Positions 19,645 to 29,802 of a stretch of DNA of 53,757 bases are shown here, in pieces. How positions within the stretch are numbered: position 1 is the stretch's first letter; the number at the start of each line of letters is the position of its first letter. The notes beneath the pieces were generated by a model. The model was not told the DNA's origin. It did no database searches and saw nothing but the letters and a program-made list of their open reading frames with translations. The DNA comes from Bacteroidota bacterium. GTDB lineage: Bacteria > Bacteroidota > Bacteroidia > Chitinophagales > Saprospiraceae. The stretch spans positions 1 to 53,757 of the forward strand of contig JAKOXM010000678.1 of NCBI GenBank assembly GCA_029781095.1, in the 5' to 3' direction. A program made the translations under genes and the position numbers.

Positions 19645-19710
19645 AGGTGTGGCATGAATAAGGCGGTAAAATTGCAAAAGCAATTTTACCGCCTTATTCA
19701 TGCCACACCT
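19645..19710. repeat. 31-bp perfect inverted repeat with AAAA loop
   Basis: AGGTGTGGCATGAATAAGGCGGTAAAATTGC-AAAA-GCAATTTTACCGCCTTATTCATGCCACACCT. Confidence 0.9.
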
Positions 19711-19713
19711 AAT

Positions 19714-19744
19714 GTCCGGCGGTGACTGTTACTCACCGCCGGAC
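19714..19744 (-). terminator. Second hairpin, GC-rich, just downstream of the subtilase stop
   Basis: GTCCGGCGGTGA-CTGTTAC-TCACCGCCGGAC, 12-bp perfect stem. Confidence 0.5.
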
Positions 19745-19759
19745 TTTGTCAATGCGGGT

Positions 19760-21556
19760 CTATTCTTTCACCAATCTTCCCGACGCCACGCCATTCGCAG
19801 TGCGTACCTGCCAGAAATACACGCCATTTGGCTGACTTTTGAGTGAAACGGGCACCAGTTCATGATTCTGCGCCACCCAGTTTTTATTAAACACTAACTT
19901 GCCGTCGGCGGAAAAAATGTCGAGTTCGGTTTTGCCGGATACGTTTTTCAGGTCGAAAATCGTCTCGTCGGCGACGGGATTTGGGAACACGCCGGCCTCG
20001 GGCGCTGCCGCTTCCGGCGCAGAGACGGGCTGGAACGCAAGCGCCGCGTTCACGGCGCCGATGGCTTCCACGCGCCCCCAGCCGTAGGCGTGGTTGGGGC
20101 GGTCGGTACCCAATGTTGGCGGGCAATCCATCGTGTCGGCATGAAACACCGAAGTCTGCTCGATGATATCTTCAATCTCTTCTACGTGACCGGCCAGCGC
20201 CGGGTTGGCGGAAAGCATGAGCGCGACGAGGCCGACGACGTGCGGACCGGCCATGCTGGTACCCCAGAAATGAGCATACCCGCCGTTGCGTACGCTGGAC
20301 CGCACGGCTGCGCCGGGAGCGCACACATTTGGCTTGGTACGGAAACTGCTGTCGACGAGCACCGGCCCGCGACTGCTGAAGCCGGTGATGGTGTCGTTGC
20401 TCATCGTGGCGCCGACGCTGAAACTCTCTTCAAAATATCCCGGAGGGCCGCTGGTTGTACCGCAGGTACCGTTGTTGCCGTCGTTGCCGTTGCTCACCAC
20501 GACCACGATGCCGGCCGCTTTCATATTGATCACCGCGATACGGAGTAATTCGTTGATTGACAGATCGGTACAGCCCTCGAAGGTAGCGCAGTACCAGGAA
20601 TTGTTGATCACGTCGGGTGATTTCGCAGGGTTGGGGTTGTCGCCGTTGAGGTCGGTGGGCGCGAGGAACCATTCGAAACATTCGAGGTATGACGAAGGTT
20701 TGCCCCAGCCGCGCTCCATATTGCGGCAACCGACCCATTTGGCTCCTGGCGCTACCCCGATCTGGTTGCCAAAACCGTCGTCGCCAGTCATGGTGCCCAT
20801 GGTATGCGTGCCGTGGTTGTTGTCGTCGCAGGGCGCCTGCGCGTCGAGGCCGCAGGGATTGTTGAACGGGTTGGCGGTCGTATCGCCGTTCAGCGGGTTA
20901 AGTTCGTGGATGGCGTCGTGCCAGTTGTATTGGTGACTGGTGGTAAGCGAATCGCCCGTCCAGCCGCGGTAGTGGGTTTTGATGGCCGGGTGCCACCATT
21001 CGTAACCGGTGTCGGCGCCGCCGACGGTGACGCCCTGGCCTGTGTAGCCCAGCGCCCAGACGGCCGGTGCGTTGATCTTGTCGACACCCCATTCAACGGT
21101 GCTGCGCCCGGAGGGCGTGTCGCCGCTTGTTTGGACGGGGCCCTGAAATTTTATCCAGGGATCGGCGCCCAGCCATTCGACTTCCGGCAGTTCAGCCAGT
21201 TGACGAGCGATAGATACGTCCGCTTTTTCCACCGCAAGGGCATTGACGAGGTAAAGGCGGTTGGCGAAAACCTGCTGTTCGCGGACGATTCGCGTGGCGT
21301 TTGCCTGCGAGCGGGCGGCGGTTTCGACGAGCCTGTTGTAAACGTACCGGTTTTTTTCAGACTTGGTTTTCAGGAGGCGGGCGCCGGAGAGATCGGCGTG
21401 ATCGCGGAAAATGACGATGAAATCGGCCTTTTCACCCCGATCAAGCGCAGTACGTATTTCAGGAGATACTTTTGATTGCCACGCCGCAGGCGACTGGCCG
21501 AAAGAGACGATTACAGCGGTGCCAAGAAGCAGCGCAAACAGCAGGATTTTTTTCAT
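19760..21556 (-). CDS. Subtilisin-like S8 peptidase with T9SS type A sorting domain
   Basis: GADTGYEW, NNHGTHTMGTM, WGTSMAGPHVVGLVALM catalytic motifs; C-terminal EAGVFPNPVADETIFDLKNVSG sorting domain. Confidence 0.92.
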   Translation of the reverse strand: MKKILLFALLLGTAVIVSFGQSPAAWQSKVSPEIRTALDRGEKADFIVIFRDHADLSGARLLKTKSEKNRYVYNRLVETAARSQANATRIVREQQVFANRLYLVNALAVEKADVSIARQLAELPEVEWLGADPWIKFQGPVQTSGDTPSGRSTVEWGVDKINAPAVWALGYTGQGVTVGGADTGYEWWHPAIKTHYRGWTGDSLTTSHQYNWHDAIHELNPLNGDTTANPFNNPCGLDAQAPCDDNNHGTHTMGTMTGDDGFGNQIGVAPGAKWVGCRNMERGWGKPSSYLECFEWFLAPTDLNGDNPNPAKSPDVINNSWYCATFEGCTDLSINELLRIAVINMKAAGIVVVVSNGNDGNNGTCGTTSGPPGYFEESFSVGATMSNDTITGFSSRGPVLVDSSFRTKPNVCAPGAAVRSSVRNGGYAHFWGTSMAGPHVVGLVALMLSANPALAGHVEEIEDIIEQTSVFHADTMDCPPTLGTDRPNHAYGWGRVEAIGAVNAALAFQPVSAPEAAAPEAGVFPNPVADETIFDLKNVSGKTELDIFSADGKLVFNKNWVAQNHELVPVSLKSQPNGVYFWQVRTANGVASGRLVKE

Positions 21557-21674
21557 GTATGCGTTTGTAAAGATTATGGTAACCACGGCAACCGCCGTCA
21601 TTACGATTCGCTTTTATATCGCCTCAAAAGTACGCGCTCTGCACAATCCTGTCCGGCCAGAATCAGCAAACGTC

Positions 21675-21682
21675 TATCTTTG
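21675..21682 (+). promoter_or_regulatory. Bacteroidota-type -7 element TATCTTTG upstream of rpiB
   Basis: TAnnTTTG match 55 nt before the rpiB ATG. Confidence 0.4.
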
Positions 21683-21736
21683 CAGAAAAAACCGGAGGTT
21701 TCTCTGAAACGGAGTGCCTTCTCATTGCTTAAACAT

Positions 21737-22168
21737 ATGAAAATTGCAATCGGCTGCGACCACGCGGGCTTTCCTTACAAAGACGGCATCATTGCGATGC
21801 TGCAATCCCAGGGGCACATGGTGCTCGATTTCGGTACCAATTCGCTCGAATCGGTGGACTATCCCGATTTTGCCCATGAGGTGGCCAAATCGGTGGAATC
21901 CGGCACGGCAGACCGGGGCGTGCTGCTTTGCGGCAGCGGCAACGGCGTCGCCATTACGGCAAACAAACACCAGGGGATTCGCTGCGCTTTGTGCTGGATG
22001 GAAGAAATTGCCGCCCTCGCCCGGCAACACAACAACGCCAATGTGATCGCGTTACCTGCCCGTTTTGTGCCCGAAATACTCGCCCAGGCAATGGTGCGTA
22101 TTTTTCTCAGCACGGAATTTGAAGGAGGACGCCACGAGCGGCGCGTAGAGAAAATCGCCTGCGCCTGA
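21737..22168 (+). CDS. rpiB: Ribose 5-phosphate isomerase B
   Basis: MKIAIGCDHAGFPYKD, GVLLCGSGNGVAITANKHQGIRCALC, NANVIALPARF. Confidence 0.95.
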   Translation: MKIAIGCDHAGFPYKDGIIAMLQSQGHMVLDFGTNSLESVDYPDFAHEVAKSVESGTADRGVLLCGSGNGVAITANKHQGIRCALCWMEEIAALARQHNNANVIALPARFVPEILAQAMVRIFLSTEFEGGRHERRVEKIACA

Positions 22169-22298
22169 ACGTGTACTTAACTTTTGAACAACAATTTCTC
22201 CAGTGTGCAAGCAAACCGGATTGGGGATATTTGCGCCTTGTTTCCGGCAGCACGAGCTGCCATTCCGGACATTTTAAACTTTGAACCAAGAAAGAGAT

Positions 22299-23954
22299 AT
22301 GAAACTGCGTTTCGCTTTTTTATTGTTCCTGTTGCCCGTGTTTGCCCTCACGGCACAGCGGGATTCGACCAAAACCAAAAGATCGCCCCAGGAAAAATAC
22401 ATGAGTTCGCTCGGTATCCCCGATCCCACACCATTTGCCGCAGGCATTACCGCCGGGGAACTGAAATCACTGCTCGACGTGCTGGCATCCCGGGAAATGG
22501 AAGGCCGCGAAACAGGCGAGCCGGGCCAGCGCAAAGCGGCCGATTTCATCGCCGCCCAGTTCAAGGCGCTCGGTTTGCCGACCGTGGCAGACCGGAATTC
22601 GTACTTTCAGAAAATCAGTTTGCAAAGCGACAACTGGAAGGACATTGGCCTGAAAGTAGGAGAACAGGAATTCAAAAACCGGACGGACTTTTACGTTTTT
22701 CCCACCTTTAACCAGGATAATCCGAAGCTGGAACTGAAAGAGGTGGTGTTTGTCGGCTACGGCATAGAGGACACGAAATACAACGATTACGGCTCGGCAG
22801 ACGTAAAAGGGAAGGCGGTCATTTTTTACGATGGCGAACCGATGGACAACAATGGCAAATCGCTCATCACGGGCTCCGAGTTTCGCTCCTCGTGGTCGCT
22901 TGACTGGAAACGGAAAGTCGAGCTCGCCAAAAAGAAAGGCGCCCTGATGGTCTTTATCGTAGACAGCAACTTCGATGAAAGCCTGAAAAAGAACCGCCAG
23001 CTAATTTCTACCCGTGGCTGGAAGGCCGCGACTACGATGGGCGACAAGCAACCCGACGATTTTGTCAATAATATGTTCGTTTCGCCGGCTGTGGCAGCGG
23101 CTATTCTCGGCAAAAAGGCTGATAAAGCAGAAGACGCGATCTCCGCGTTGCGCAGCGGTAAGGAATTCAAGCCCGTAAAAGTGAAAGCCAAACTGGAAGT
23201 CCGGCTCGACAAGGAAACCAAATACCTCGAAGGCGCGAACGTGATCGGTTTCATTGAGGGCTCCGATCCGAGGATAAAAGACGAGTACGTTTTTATTACG
23301 GCTCACTACGACCACCTGGGTATGTCGGACAGCACGGTCATCTATTACGGCGCCGACGATAATGCTTCCGGTACATCGGGCGTGATCGAGATTGCCCGGG
23401 CTTTTGCCGAAGCGAAAAAAAGTGGCGTTGGACCCAAACGAAGCGTTGTCTGCATGCTCGTAAGCGGTGAGGAAAAAGGGCTGCTCGGTTCGAGGTATTA
23501 CGTCGATTTTCCGTTGTTTCCGCTCAAAAAAACCATCGTCGACGTCAATATTGATATGATCGGCCGGGTAGATGACGCCCATGCCGGCAACCCGGACTAC
23601 ATCTATGTGATCGGCGCCGACCGCATCAGTCCCACACTTCACGAAATCAACGAAACTGCCAATAAATACTATACAAAACTGACGCTCGACTATAAATACA
23701 ACGCCACCGACGACCCCAACCACTACTACGAGCGCAGCGACCACTATAATTTTGCCGAACAGGGCATACCTGCGATTTTTTATTTCAACGGTACGCATGC
23801 CGACTACCACAAACCGACTGATACGGCGGACAAGATCAATTTCGATGCGATGGCCAAAAGAACCCAACTGGCGTTTTATACGGCCTGGGACATTGCCAAT
23901 CGCTCTTCGCGCCTGACGGTGAGTATTCCTTCGGATAAAAGCAAAAAAGATTGA
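22299..23954 (+). CDS. M28 family (PA domain) zinc peptidase, secreted
   Basis: Signal peptide MKLRFAFLLFLLPVFALTAQ; ITAHYDHLG, GADDNASGTSGVIEIARAF, LVSGEEKGLLGSRYY, ERSDHYNFAEQGIPAIFYFNGTHADYH. Confidence 0.9.
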   Translation: MKLRFAFLLFLLPVFALTAQRDSTKTKRSPQEKYMSSLGIPDPTPFAAGITAGELKSLLDVLASREMEGRETGEPGQRKAADFIAAQFKALGLPTVADRNSYFQKISLQSDNWKDIGLKVGEQEFKNRTDFYVFPTFNQDNPKLELKEVVFVGYGIEDTKYNDYGSADVKGKAVIFYDGEPMDNNGKSLITGSEFRSSWSLDWKRKVELAKKKGALMVFIVDSNFDESLKKNRQLISTRGWKAATTMGDKQPDDFVNNMFVSPAVAAAILGKKADKAEDAISALRSGKEFKPVKVKAKLEVRLDKETKYLEGANVIGFIEGSDPRIKDEYVFITAHYDHLGMSDSTVIYYGADDNASGTSGVIEIARAFAEAKKSGVGPKRSVVCMLVSGEEKGLLGSRYYVDFPLFPLKKTIVDVNIDMIGRVDDAHAGNPDYIYVIGADRISPTLHEINETANKYYTKLTLDYKYNATDDPNHYYERSDHYNFAEQGIPAIFYFNGTHADYHKPTDTADKINFDAMAKRTQLAFYTAWDIANRSSRLTVSIPSDKSKKD

Positions 23955-23957
23955 CGC

Positions 23958-24788
23958 TTACTTCCCGAGTTGTTTCCGCCACTGCTCGATAGCCGCCCGG
24001 ATCGCTTCCTGGCGGTTTTCCGGGTCGGGGTGCGTGCTTTGAAACTCGGGGGTGCGGTTTGGTCCGGCGGCCTGCTTGAGCACCTCCATCACCTGGATGA
24101 GGTTTTCAGGGTCGTAGCCTGCCTCGAGCATAAAGCGGACGCCGAGGTTGTCGCTCTGCAATTCCTGCGCCCTGCCGTACTTGAGCTGGATCATATTGGC
24201 TACCGACTGGGCAATATAGGCGGTATTCGGATTGGAAGGATCGTAGGTGGCCATGGTAACGGCGCCGGTAATACCCTGTGCCAGTTCCATTTGCGCCATT
24301 TTTTCGGCACTGTGACGCGCTACCACGTGACCGATCTCGTGACCGAGCACGCCGGCAAGCATGTCTTCATTGAGCGAGCGGCCGTCGGTCGTCAGGCGTA
24401 CGAGCAAGCCTTCGGTGATAAATACCTGGCCGCCGGGCAGGGCGAAAGCGTTGATGGTGTTCGGGTCGGCGAGGAGGTGGAAGTCGTATTTGTAAGGCGT
24501 CCGGGCGGCGGCTGAATTCCGCACAACTTTTTGCCCTACCTGTTCGACAATGGCAGTCATTTGCTGGTTCGAACTGAGTCCGCCCATCTCCTGTGCCATT
24601 TCGGGAGCACTTTGCAGGCCAAGCGCGATTTCCTGTTCCGGCGACATGGAAATGTGCTGCGTCTCGCCGGTAATTTCGTTTGTCGAGCTGTTGCTGTAAT
24701 ACCTGCAAAAGGCAAATCCTGCCATGACAACTGCAATGATGATGGTCGGGGAGATGCGGAACCCGCCGCCTTGACGTTGCGCGTACAT
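23958..24788 (-). CDS. M48 family metalloprotease
   Basis: LAGVLGHEIGHVVARHSAEKMA (HExxH), QELQSDNLGVRFMLEAGYDPENLIQVM, STHPDPENRQEAI. Confidence 0.92.
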   Translation of the reverse strand: MYAQRQGGGFRISPTIIIAVVMAGFAFCRYYSNSSTNEITGETQHISMSPEQEIALGLQSAPEMAQEMGGLSSNQQMTAIVEQVGQKVVRNSAAARTPYKYDFHLLADPNTINAFALPGGQVFITEGLLVRLTTDGRSLNEDMLAGVLGHEIGHVVARHSAEKMAQMELAQGITGAVTMATYDPSNPNTAYIAQSVANMIQLKYGRAQELQSDNLGVRFMLEAGYDPENLIQVMEVLKQAAGPNRTPEFQSTHPDPENRQEAIRAAIEQWRKQLGK

Positions 24789-24884
24789 AGTTTTTCTTAG
24801 TTTGGTGAATCAATAAAACGGGCGAAAGGTGTTTACCCTTTCGCCCGCTAAGATAGATTTTTAAGAAAACCCGAACGATTAAAT

Positions 24885-26384
24885 TTAGTTGAACAGATCC
24901 CGCATATCCTCGTCGTCCTCGTCTTTCAGGTTGCCTGTGAGGAAATCCTTGAACACCCATTTCGTCTGTACAAACTCCTTGCTGAGCACCTCGAACTCCG
25001 CCAGACCGTGCAGGGCAAGTTCTGCGAACGTATACATGTCGGCTTTTGCGGCATCGGTGGATTCGGCCACTTTCGTCAGGCCCGCAACCTGGTCGAGTTC
25101 CAGGTAGAATTTCTTGTTGGGCAGGTCGGTGAAAAGGTCTGTGACATTACCCGCTGCAAACCAGGCTTTTACGACGCCGTATGGGTCGCGTTCCTGGCCG
25201 CGTTTCAATTTGGTCGGGTTGGGGAAATGCTGAAGGAATACCTTTTTGATGGCTGTGCCGATGATGTTCAGCGCCACGACATAAGGCCCTTCCTGCTCGC
25301 CTTCGTATACCATTTCCACCTTGCCGGTAAGGGCCGGAATGACGCCCCAGAAATCGGTGATGCGGGCCGTCGTTTTTTCTTCTCCGTTGCGCAGCAGTCG
25401 GCGCTCGGCAGTCGAGTACAGGTTTTCGTATGCCGAAATCGTCAGACGGGCGCTCACGCCGCTTTTTTTATCCACGAATTCGCTTTCACGGGCTGCGAAC
25501 GCGATTTCTTCGATGAGGTTTTTCAATATTTCCGGAACATGAATTTGCGCCTTTTGTTCCGGAGTGATGCGCGATTCCTGTTCGGTGATCTTGCGGCCGA
25601 TGTCGATCGAGGCAGGGTAGTGCGTGGTGATCTGGCTTTCGATACGGTCTTTCAGCGGCGTGATGATGCTTCCGCGGTTGGTATAGTCTTCCGGGTTGGC
25701 GGTGAAAATGAACTCCACATCCAGCGGCAGGCGGAGTTTGAAGCCCCGGATCTGCATATCGCCTTCCTGCAGTACGTTGAACAGCGACACCTGAATTCGG
25801 GCTTGAAGGTCGGGTAACTCGTTGATAACGAACAAACAACGGTGCGCGCGCGGGATCAGCCCGAAATGTATGACGCGCTCGTCGGAATACGGCAGACGCA
25901 GGTTGGCGGCCTTGATGGGGTCCACGTCGCCCACAAGGTCGGCGATACTGACGTCGGGGGTGGCGAGTTTTTCCACGTAGCGCTGGTCGCGGTGCATCCA
26001 TTCAACGGGGGTATCGTCGCCTTTTTCAGCGATCAGGTCTTTTGCGAAGCGGCTGATGGGCGCGAGGGGGTCGTCGTTGAGTTCGCTGCCTGCCACGACG
26101 GGCGTGTATTCGTCGAGCAGGTTGATGAGCATGCGGGCAAGGCGCGTCTTGGCCTGACCGCGCAGACCGAGCAGCAGGATATTGTGCCGGCTCAGCACGG
26201 CCCGCTCCACATCGGGTAAAACGGTATCGTCGAAGCCGAAAATGCCCGGGAAAATGGTCTCTTTCCGGCGAATTTTGTCGATCAGATTGTCGCGCAGTTC
26301 CTGTTTTACGCTTTTAGGCCGGTAGCCGCTTTTTTTCAATTCGCCGAGGGTGCGAATCTGGTGGATGTCTTTCATGCCGGGCAA
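24885..26384 (-). CDS. MoxR/magnesium chelatase ChlI-like AAA+ ATPase
   Basis: ILLLGLRGQAKTRLARMLINLLDEY, VINELPDLQARIQVSLFNVLQEGDMQIRG, EFIFTANPEDYTNRGSIITPLKDR. Confidence 0.85.
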   Translation of the reverse strand: MPGMKDIHQIRTLGELKKSGYRPKSVKQELRDNLIDKIRRKETIFPGIFGFDDTVLPDVERAVLSRHNILLLGLRGQAKTRLARMLINLLDEYTPVVAGSELNDDPLAPISRFAKDLIAEKGDDTPVEWMHRDQRYVEKLATPDVSIADLVGDVDPIKAANLRLPYSDERVIHFGLIPRAHRCLFVINELPDLQARIQVSLFNVLQEGDMQIRGFKLRLPLDVEFIFTANPEDYTNRGSIITPLKDRIESQITTHYPASIDIGRKITEQESRITPEQKAQIHVPEILKNLIEEIAFAARESEFVDKKSGVSARLTISAYENLYSTAERRLLRNGEEKTTARITDFWGVIPALTGKVEMVYEGEQEGPYVVALNIIGTAIKKVFLQHFPNPTKLKRGQERDPYGVVKAWFAAGNVTDLFTDLPNKKFYLELDQVAGLTKVAESTDAAKADMYTFAELALHGLAEFEVLSKEFVQTKWVFKDFLTGNLKDEDDEDMRDLFN

Positions 26385-26429
26385 AACGCTGACAGGCCGC
26401 TTTTGTTTACAAATCGGCCCGCCGGCATT

Positions 26430-28013
26430 TTATATTTTCACCAATCGCTCCGTTTGGCTGTAACCGGCGGTCCGGAAACGCAGCAGGTAAAGCCCGGCGG
26501 AAACGGTGTTGGGCAGGTCAATGTCAAAGTTGTTTTCGCCGGAAACCGGTTCCTCAAAATTCCAGGACCCGAGCAAACGGCCTTGAATATCCATCAGTTC
26601 GAATCGAACGGGTTGCGGTGCAGAGAGCGTCAGTTTGCAGGCAAGACGGTCGGATACCGGATTGGCCCCGAGTTTCAGGACGGGTGAGTCCGCAACCGAT
26701 GGTTGCCCGTTTGTCGGGGTTGTTTCTCCCAGGTATGCCCAGAAACGGACCAGCGAGATGTCATAATTACCCACACTTATACAACCCAGCGTTCCCGCAC
26801 CGACGATTTTCCCGTCGGGTTGAAGTGCAATGGCGTTGATCACCTGGGTGCAGTACTGTTGATTGGCGTTTGCCTGGGCAAGTCCCTGATAGCCGAAATT
26901 GGGGTCTGTCTGGCCAAAGCGATCGTACCGGACAAGGGCATAATCGGGGAAAAGGTTATTGACACTCCCGGCAGCGATGATCTTGCCGTCGGGTTGTATG
27001 ATCAGGTCGTTGACCGTGCTGTACTGCGGGAAAAAAGCCCGCCCGGCATTACCGAAATTCATATCGATGTCACCGTTTTCGAGTACGCGCAATACCTGGA
27101 ATTCCGAGCCTCCGGCGAACAGCATTTTGCCGTCCTGTTGCATTTTTGCCTTGAAATTAACGCCTTTAAAGTCATAAATGTGCTGTCCGGCTATTGTGTC
27201 CGGCGCGCCGTTTTCCCAAAAATGAACGGTGGCGAGTTGTCCGACCCCGCCGCCGAAGCCGGCATTGCTGGCGGCGCACGCGACAAGAAAATCACCGGAT
27301 TCCTGCAATAAAACCCCCGTTCCTTTTTCATCCAGGAAGCTCGGAATGTCGTAAATAACCCTACCGTCGGTCCCGAATTCGGGATCGAATTGTCCGTCGG
27401 GCAGGAAGCGCGCCGCCATGATTTTTAGCTGGTCAAAAAATTTCTCCTCATAACCGGCTGCGAGTATCTTCCCGTCCGGTTGAAGTACGAGGGCCTCGAT
27501 TCCGGCCCTGTTATCGAATACTATCACACCCTCGTCCCCAAAGCTGTCGTCAGGCGTGCCGTCGGGCAGATAGCGCGCCAATACGGCGTGATAGGACCCA
27601 AAATATTGTGCATACCCGCCGGCAACGATTTTGCCGTCCGGCTGAATGGCGATCGCGTTGAATATCTCCTTGTTTGGATAGGTCAGATTGTCGATATCGG
27701 TGAAGACCTTTCCTTCGGTGCCAAAACTGCTGTCGGGGGTGCCATCGGGATTATAGCGAAGCAACGTAAGCAGGTTGCCGACATTGGTGGATTGACCGTT
27801 GGATTTGGAGGTGCCGCCAACGATGATCTTGCCGTCAGCCTGCAGGGCAATGCACTGGGCTTTATCATCAGCGGAAAAATTGGCCAGCACAAAGCCGGAT
27901 TGACCGAAATCAGTGTCAAGGCTGCCCGGAACCTGGGCGTGTATTTGATTGCGGGAAAAAACGGTGAGCAGGAGAAGCGGAATAAAGTGATTCCATGCAG
28001 GGTTGTTCGGCAT
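26430..28013 (-). CDS. Delta-60 repeat protein with T9SS-type sorting domain
   Basis: Repeated LQPDGKI(I/V)(V/A)GG and PDGTPDxSFGxxG units; C-terminal LKLGANPVSDRLACKLTLSAPQPVRFELMDIQGRLL. Confidence 0.85.
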   Translation of the reverse strand: MPNNPAWNHFIPLLLLTVFSRNQIHAQVPGSLDTDFGQSGFVLANFSADDKAQCIALQADGKIIVGGTSKSNGQSTNVGNLLTLLRYNPDGTPDSSFGTEGKVFTDIDNLTYPNKEIFNAIAIQPDGKIVAGGYAQYFGSYHAVLARYLPDGTPDDSFGDEGVIVFDNRAGIEALVLQPDGKILAAGYEEKFFDQLKIMAARFLPDGQFDPEFGTDGRVIYDIPSFLDEKGTGVLLQESGDFLVACAASNAGFGGGVGQLATVHFWENGAPDTIAGQHIYDFKGVNFKAKMQQDGKMLFAGGSEFQVLRVLENGDIDMNFGNAGRAFFPQYSTVNDLIIQPDGKIIAAGSVNNLFPDYALVRYDRFGQTDPNFGYQGLAQANANQQYCTQVINAIALQPDGKIVGAGTLGCISVGNYDISLVRFWAYLGETTPTNGQPSVADSPVLKLGANPVSDRLACKLTLSAPQPVRFELMDIQGRLLGSWNFEEPVSGENNFDIDLPNTVSAGLYLLRFRTAGYSQTERLVKI

Positions 28014-28286
28014 AGTCGAGGAATTTTAGAGGATGCCGGGGTTTTTCTGCGAGGGGCGAAAACGCCTGGTTTTAACCCGTTCACCGGCATGGTGGAAGTG
28101 TTGAGTTGAACAAATTTACTGCAACCCTTTGGCCTGTCCCATAATATGACGGCTCATTGCCACGAATGGCGAAATTCAATCCGTGAAATCCATCATCAAC
28201 AGGCGGTGATGCGCTATTCGGGACAAGTGGTGAGTTTGAACCTGATTATCAATGATTTGGATTTTGCCACGCGCACAAATTTGGCG

Positions 28287-29264
28287 CTATCCGGCATCAC
28301 CACTGACCGACTCCTGCTTCTCCTGCCTTTGGTCCCGCAATACCGCGATCCCGGCGTTCAACTCGAAGCCGATCAGCAGGATCATGCAGTTCAGGTTGAT
28401 CCAGACCATCAGCACGATCAGCGTGCCGATGGAGCCGTAGAGTTTGTTGTAGTTGCCGAAATTGTCGACGTAGAAGGAAAAACCCCAGGATGTCAGGATG
28501 GACAAGGGCGTGGCGAGCATGGCGCCGGGGTTGAAAAAGGGAATGAGCCGCCGCGTGGAAGAGCCGAAACGGTAGATCATGGAAAACAGGGTGTAGAACA
28601 ACAGGACCACCACTACCCAGCGCAGCGAGAAAAAGGCCAGGCGGGTGATCACGTCCACCTTTATGTACTGGAAGACAAAATTGAGGATCGTATTCCCCAG
28701 AATGACGAGGATAACCGAGGCTACCAATACAAAGCCGACAAGGAAGGTGAGCTGAATGGCGATCAGGCGCTTTTGAAAGGCCGTGCGCCGTTTAAAGGTG
28801 ATGGTGTAATCTTTTTCCAGGCCCCGCATCATGGACAACATGCCGTTGGAGGCAAACCAGATGGCCAGAAAAAAACCTGCGGACAGCAAGCCTTCCTTGG
28901 GTTTGGTGGCGATATCCTTGATTGTCCCGAAGATCATGTCGCCCGCCTTGCCGGGCATTACCTCCTTGATGGAGCTTTGCAGGGTGCCGAAGAAATCGAC
29001 GCTGATCGGCAGGTACGGCAATAAAGAAATCAGCACCAGGATGCCCGGGAAAATGGCCATGAAAAAACTGAAGGCCATGCTGTTGGCGCGGGTTGTAATG
29101 GCGTCGTCATGCGTTTCCTTCTCGATGAATATGAACAGGTTGTACAAGGGAATGCGCTGAAGCCCCGGCAGCGAATGCGTTTTTGCCCACTCGATCAGCC
29201 GCATCCGGAGCGGATGGGTAGCGAAGTAGCGGTAAACGCGTCTTATTTGTTCAATTCTGTTCAC
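28287..29264 (-). CDS. YihY/virulence factor BrkB family membrane protein
   Basis: Six hydrophobic segments; NSMAFSFFMAIFPGILVLISLLPYLP, LMVWINLNCMILLIGFELNAGI. Confidence 0.85.
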   Translation of the reverse strand: MNRIEQIRRVYRYFATHPLRMRLIEWAKTHSLPGLQRIPLYNLFIFIEKETHDDAITTRANSMAFSFFMAIFPGILVLISLLPYLPISVDFFGTLQSSIKEVMPGKAGDMIFGTIKDIATKPKEGLLSAGFFLAIWFASNGMLSMMRGLEKDYTITFKRRTAFQKRLIAIQLTFLVGFVLVASVILVILGNTILNFVFQYIKVDVITRLAFFSLRWVVVVLLFYTLFSMIYRFGSSTRRLIPFFNPGAMLATPLSILTSWGFSFYVDNFGNYNKLYGSIGTLIVLMVWINLNCMILLIGFELNAGIAVLRDQRQEKQESVSGDAG

Positions 29265-29281
29265 CTGTCTGCCGTCGGAGG

Positions 29282-29695
29282 TTATTTTTCAAAATGAGGT
29301 CTGAGTCTTTCCAGCAGGTATTCCGGGGCAGGCACCACTTTTTTGGTTTTGGCGTCGAAAAAGCACAGCCGCACACGGCCTGCATTGACGAGTTTTTTCC
29401 GCTCGTTGAACACTTCAACGTGGAAAGTGATGTATTCGCCGGGCAGTTCGCGCAGTTCCGAGCGCACGGTCAGCAACTCGTCGTAATACGCCGGCCGCAC
29501 GAAACGCATGTCGAGACTCACTACCGGGAGCCAGATGCCGTGCACTTCCTCCAGTTCTTTATACGTCACACCCAAAGAACGGATCATCTCTACGCGGCCC
29601 ACCTCGAAATACTGGGCGTAGTTGCCGTAGTAGAGGTAACCCATCTGGTCGGTTTCGCCGTAACGGACGCGGATATGGATTTCGTGTGTGTACAT
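29282..29695 (-). CDS. Acyl-CoA thioesterase (YbgC/4HBT family)
   Basis: IRVRYGETDQMGYLYYGNYAQYFEVGRVEMIRSLG hotdog-fold active site. Confidence 0.9.
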   Translation of the reverse strand: MYTHEIHIRVRYGETDQMGYLYYGNYAQYFEVGRVEMIRSLGVTYKELEEVHGIWLPVVSLDMRFVRPAYYDELLTVRSELRELPGEYITFHVEVFNERKKLVNAGRVRLCFFDAKTKKVVPAPEYLLERLRPHFEK

Positions 29696-29802
29696 GGTAC
29701 GGTTGGCAGGTTTCGGGTTTGCGGGTAGTCGGGTTGGGCTCCGGGCTATTCATCGGATTTTGCCAACCCGAAACCTGAAACCCGCCAACCCGCAAACCTT
29801 TT

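Noticed and set aside
26430-28013. Delta-60 repeats as a DNA repeat element
   Set aside because: Repetition is at protein level within one T9SS-sorted secreted protein, a known family
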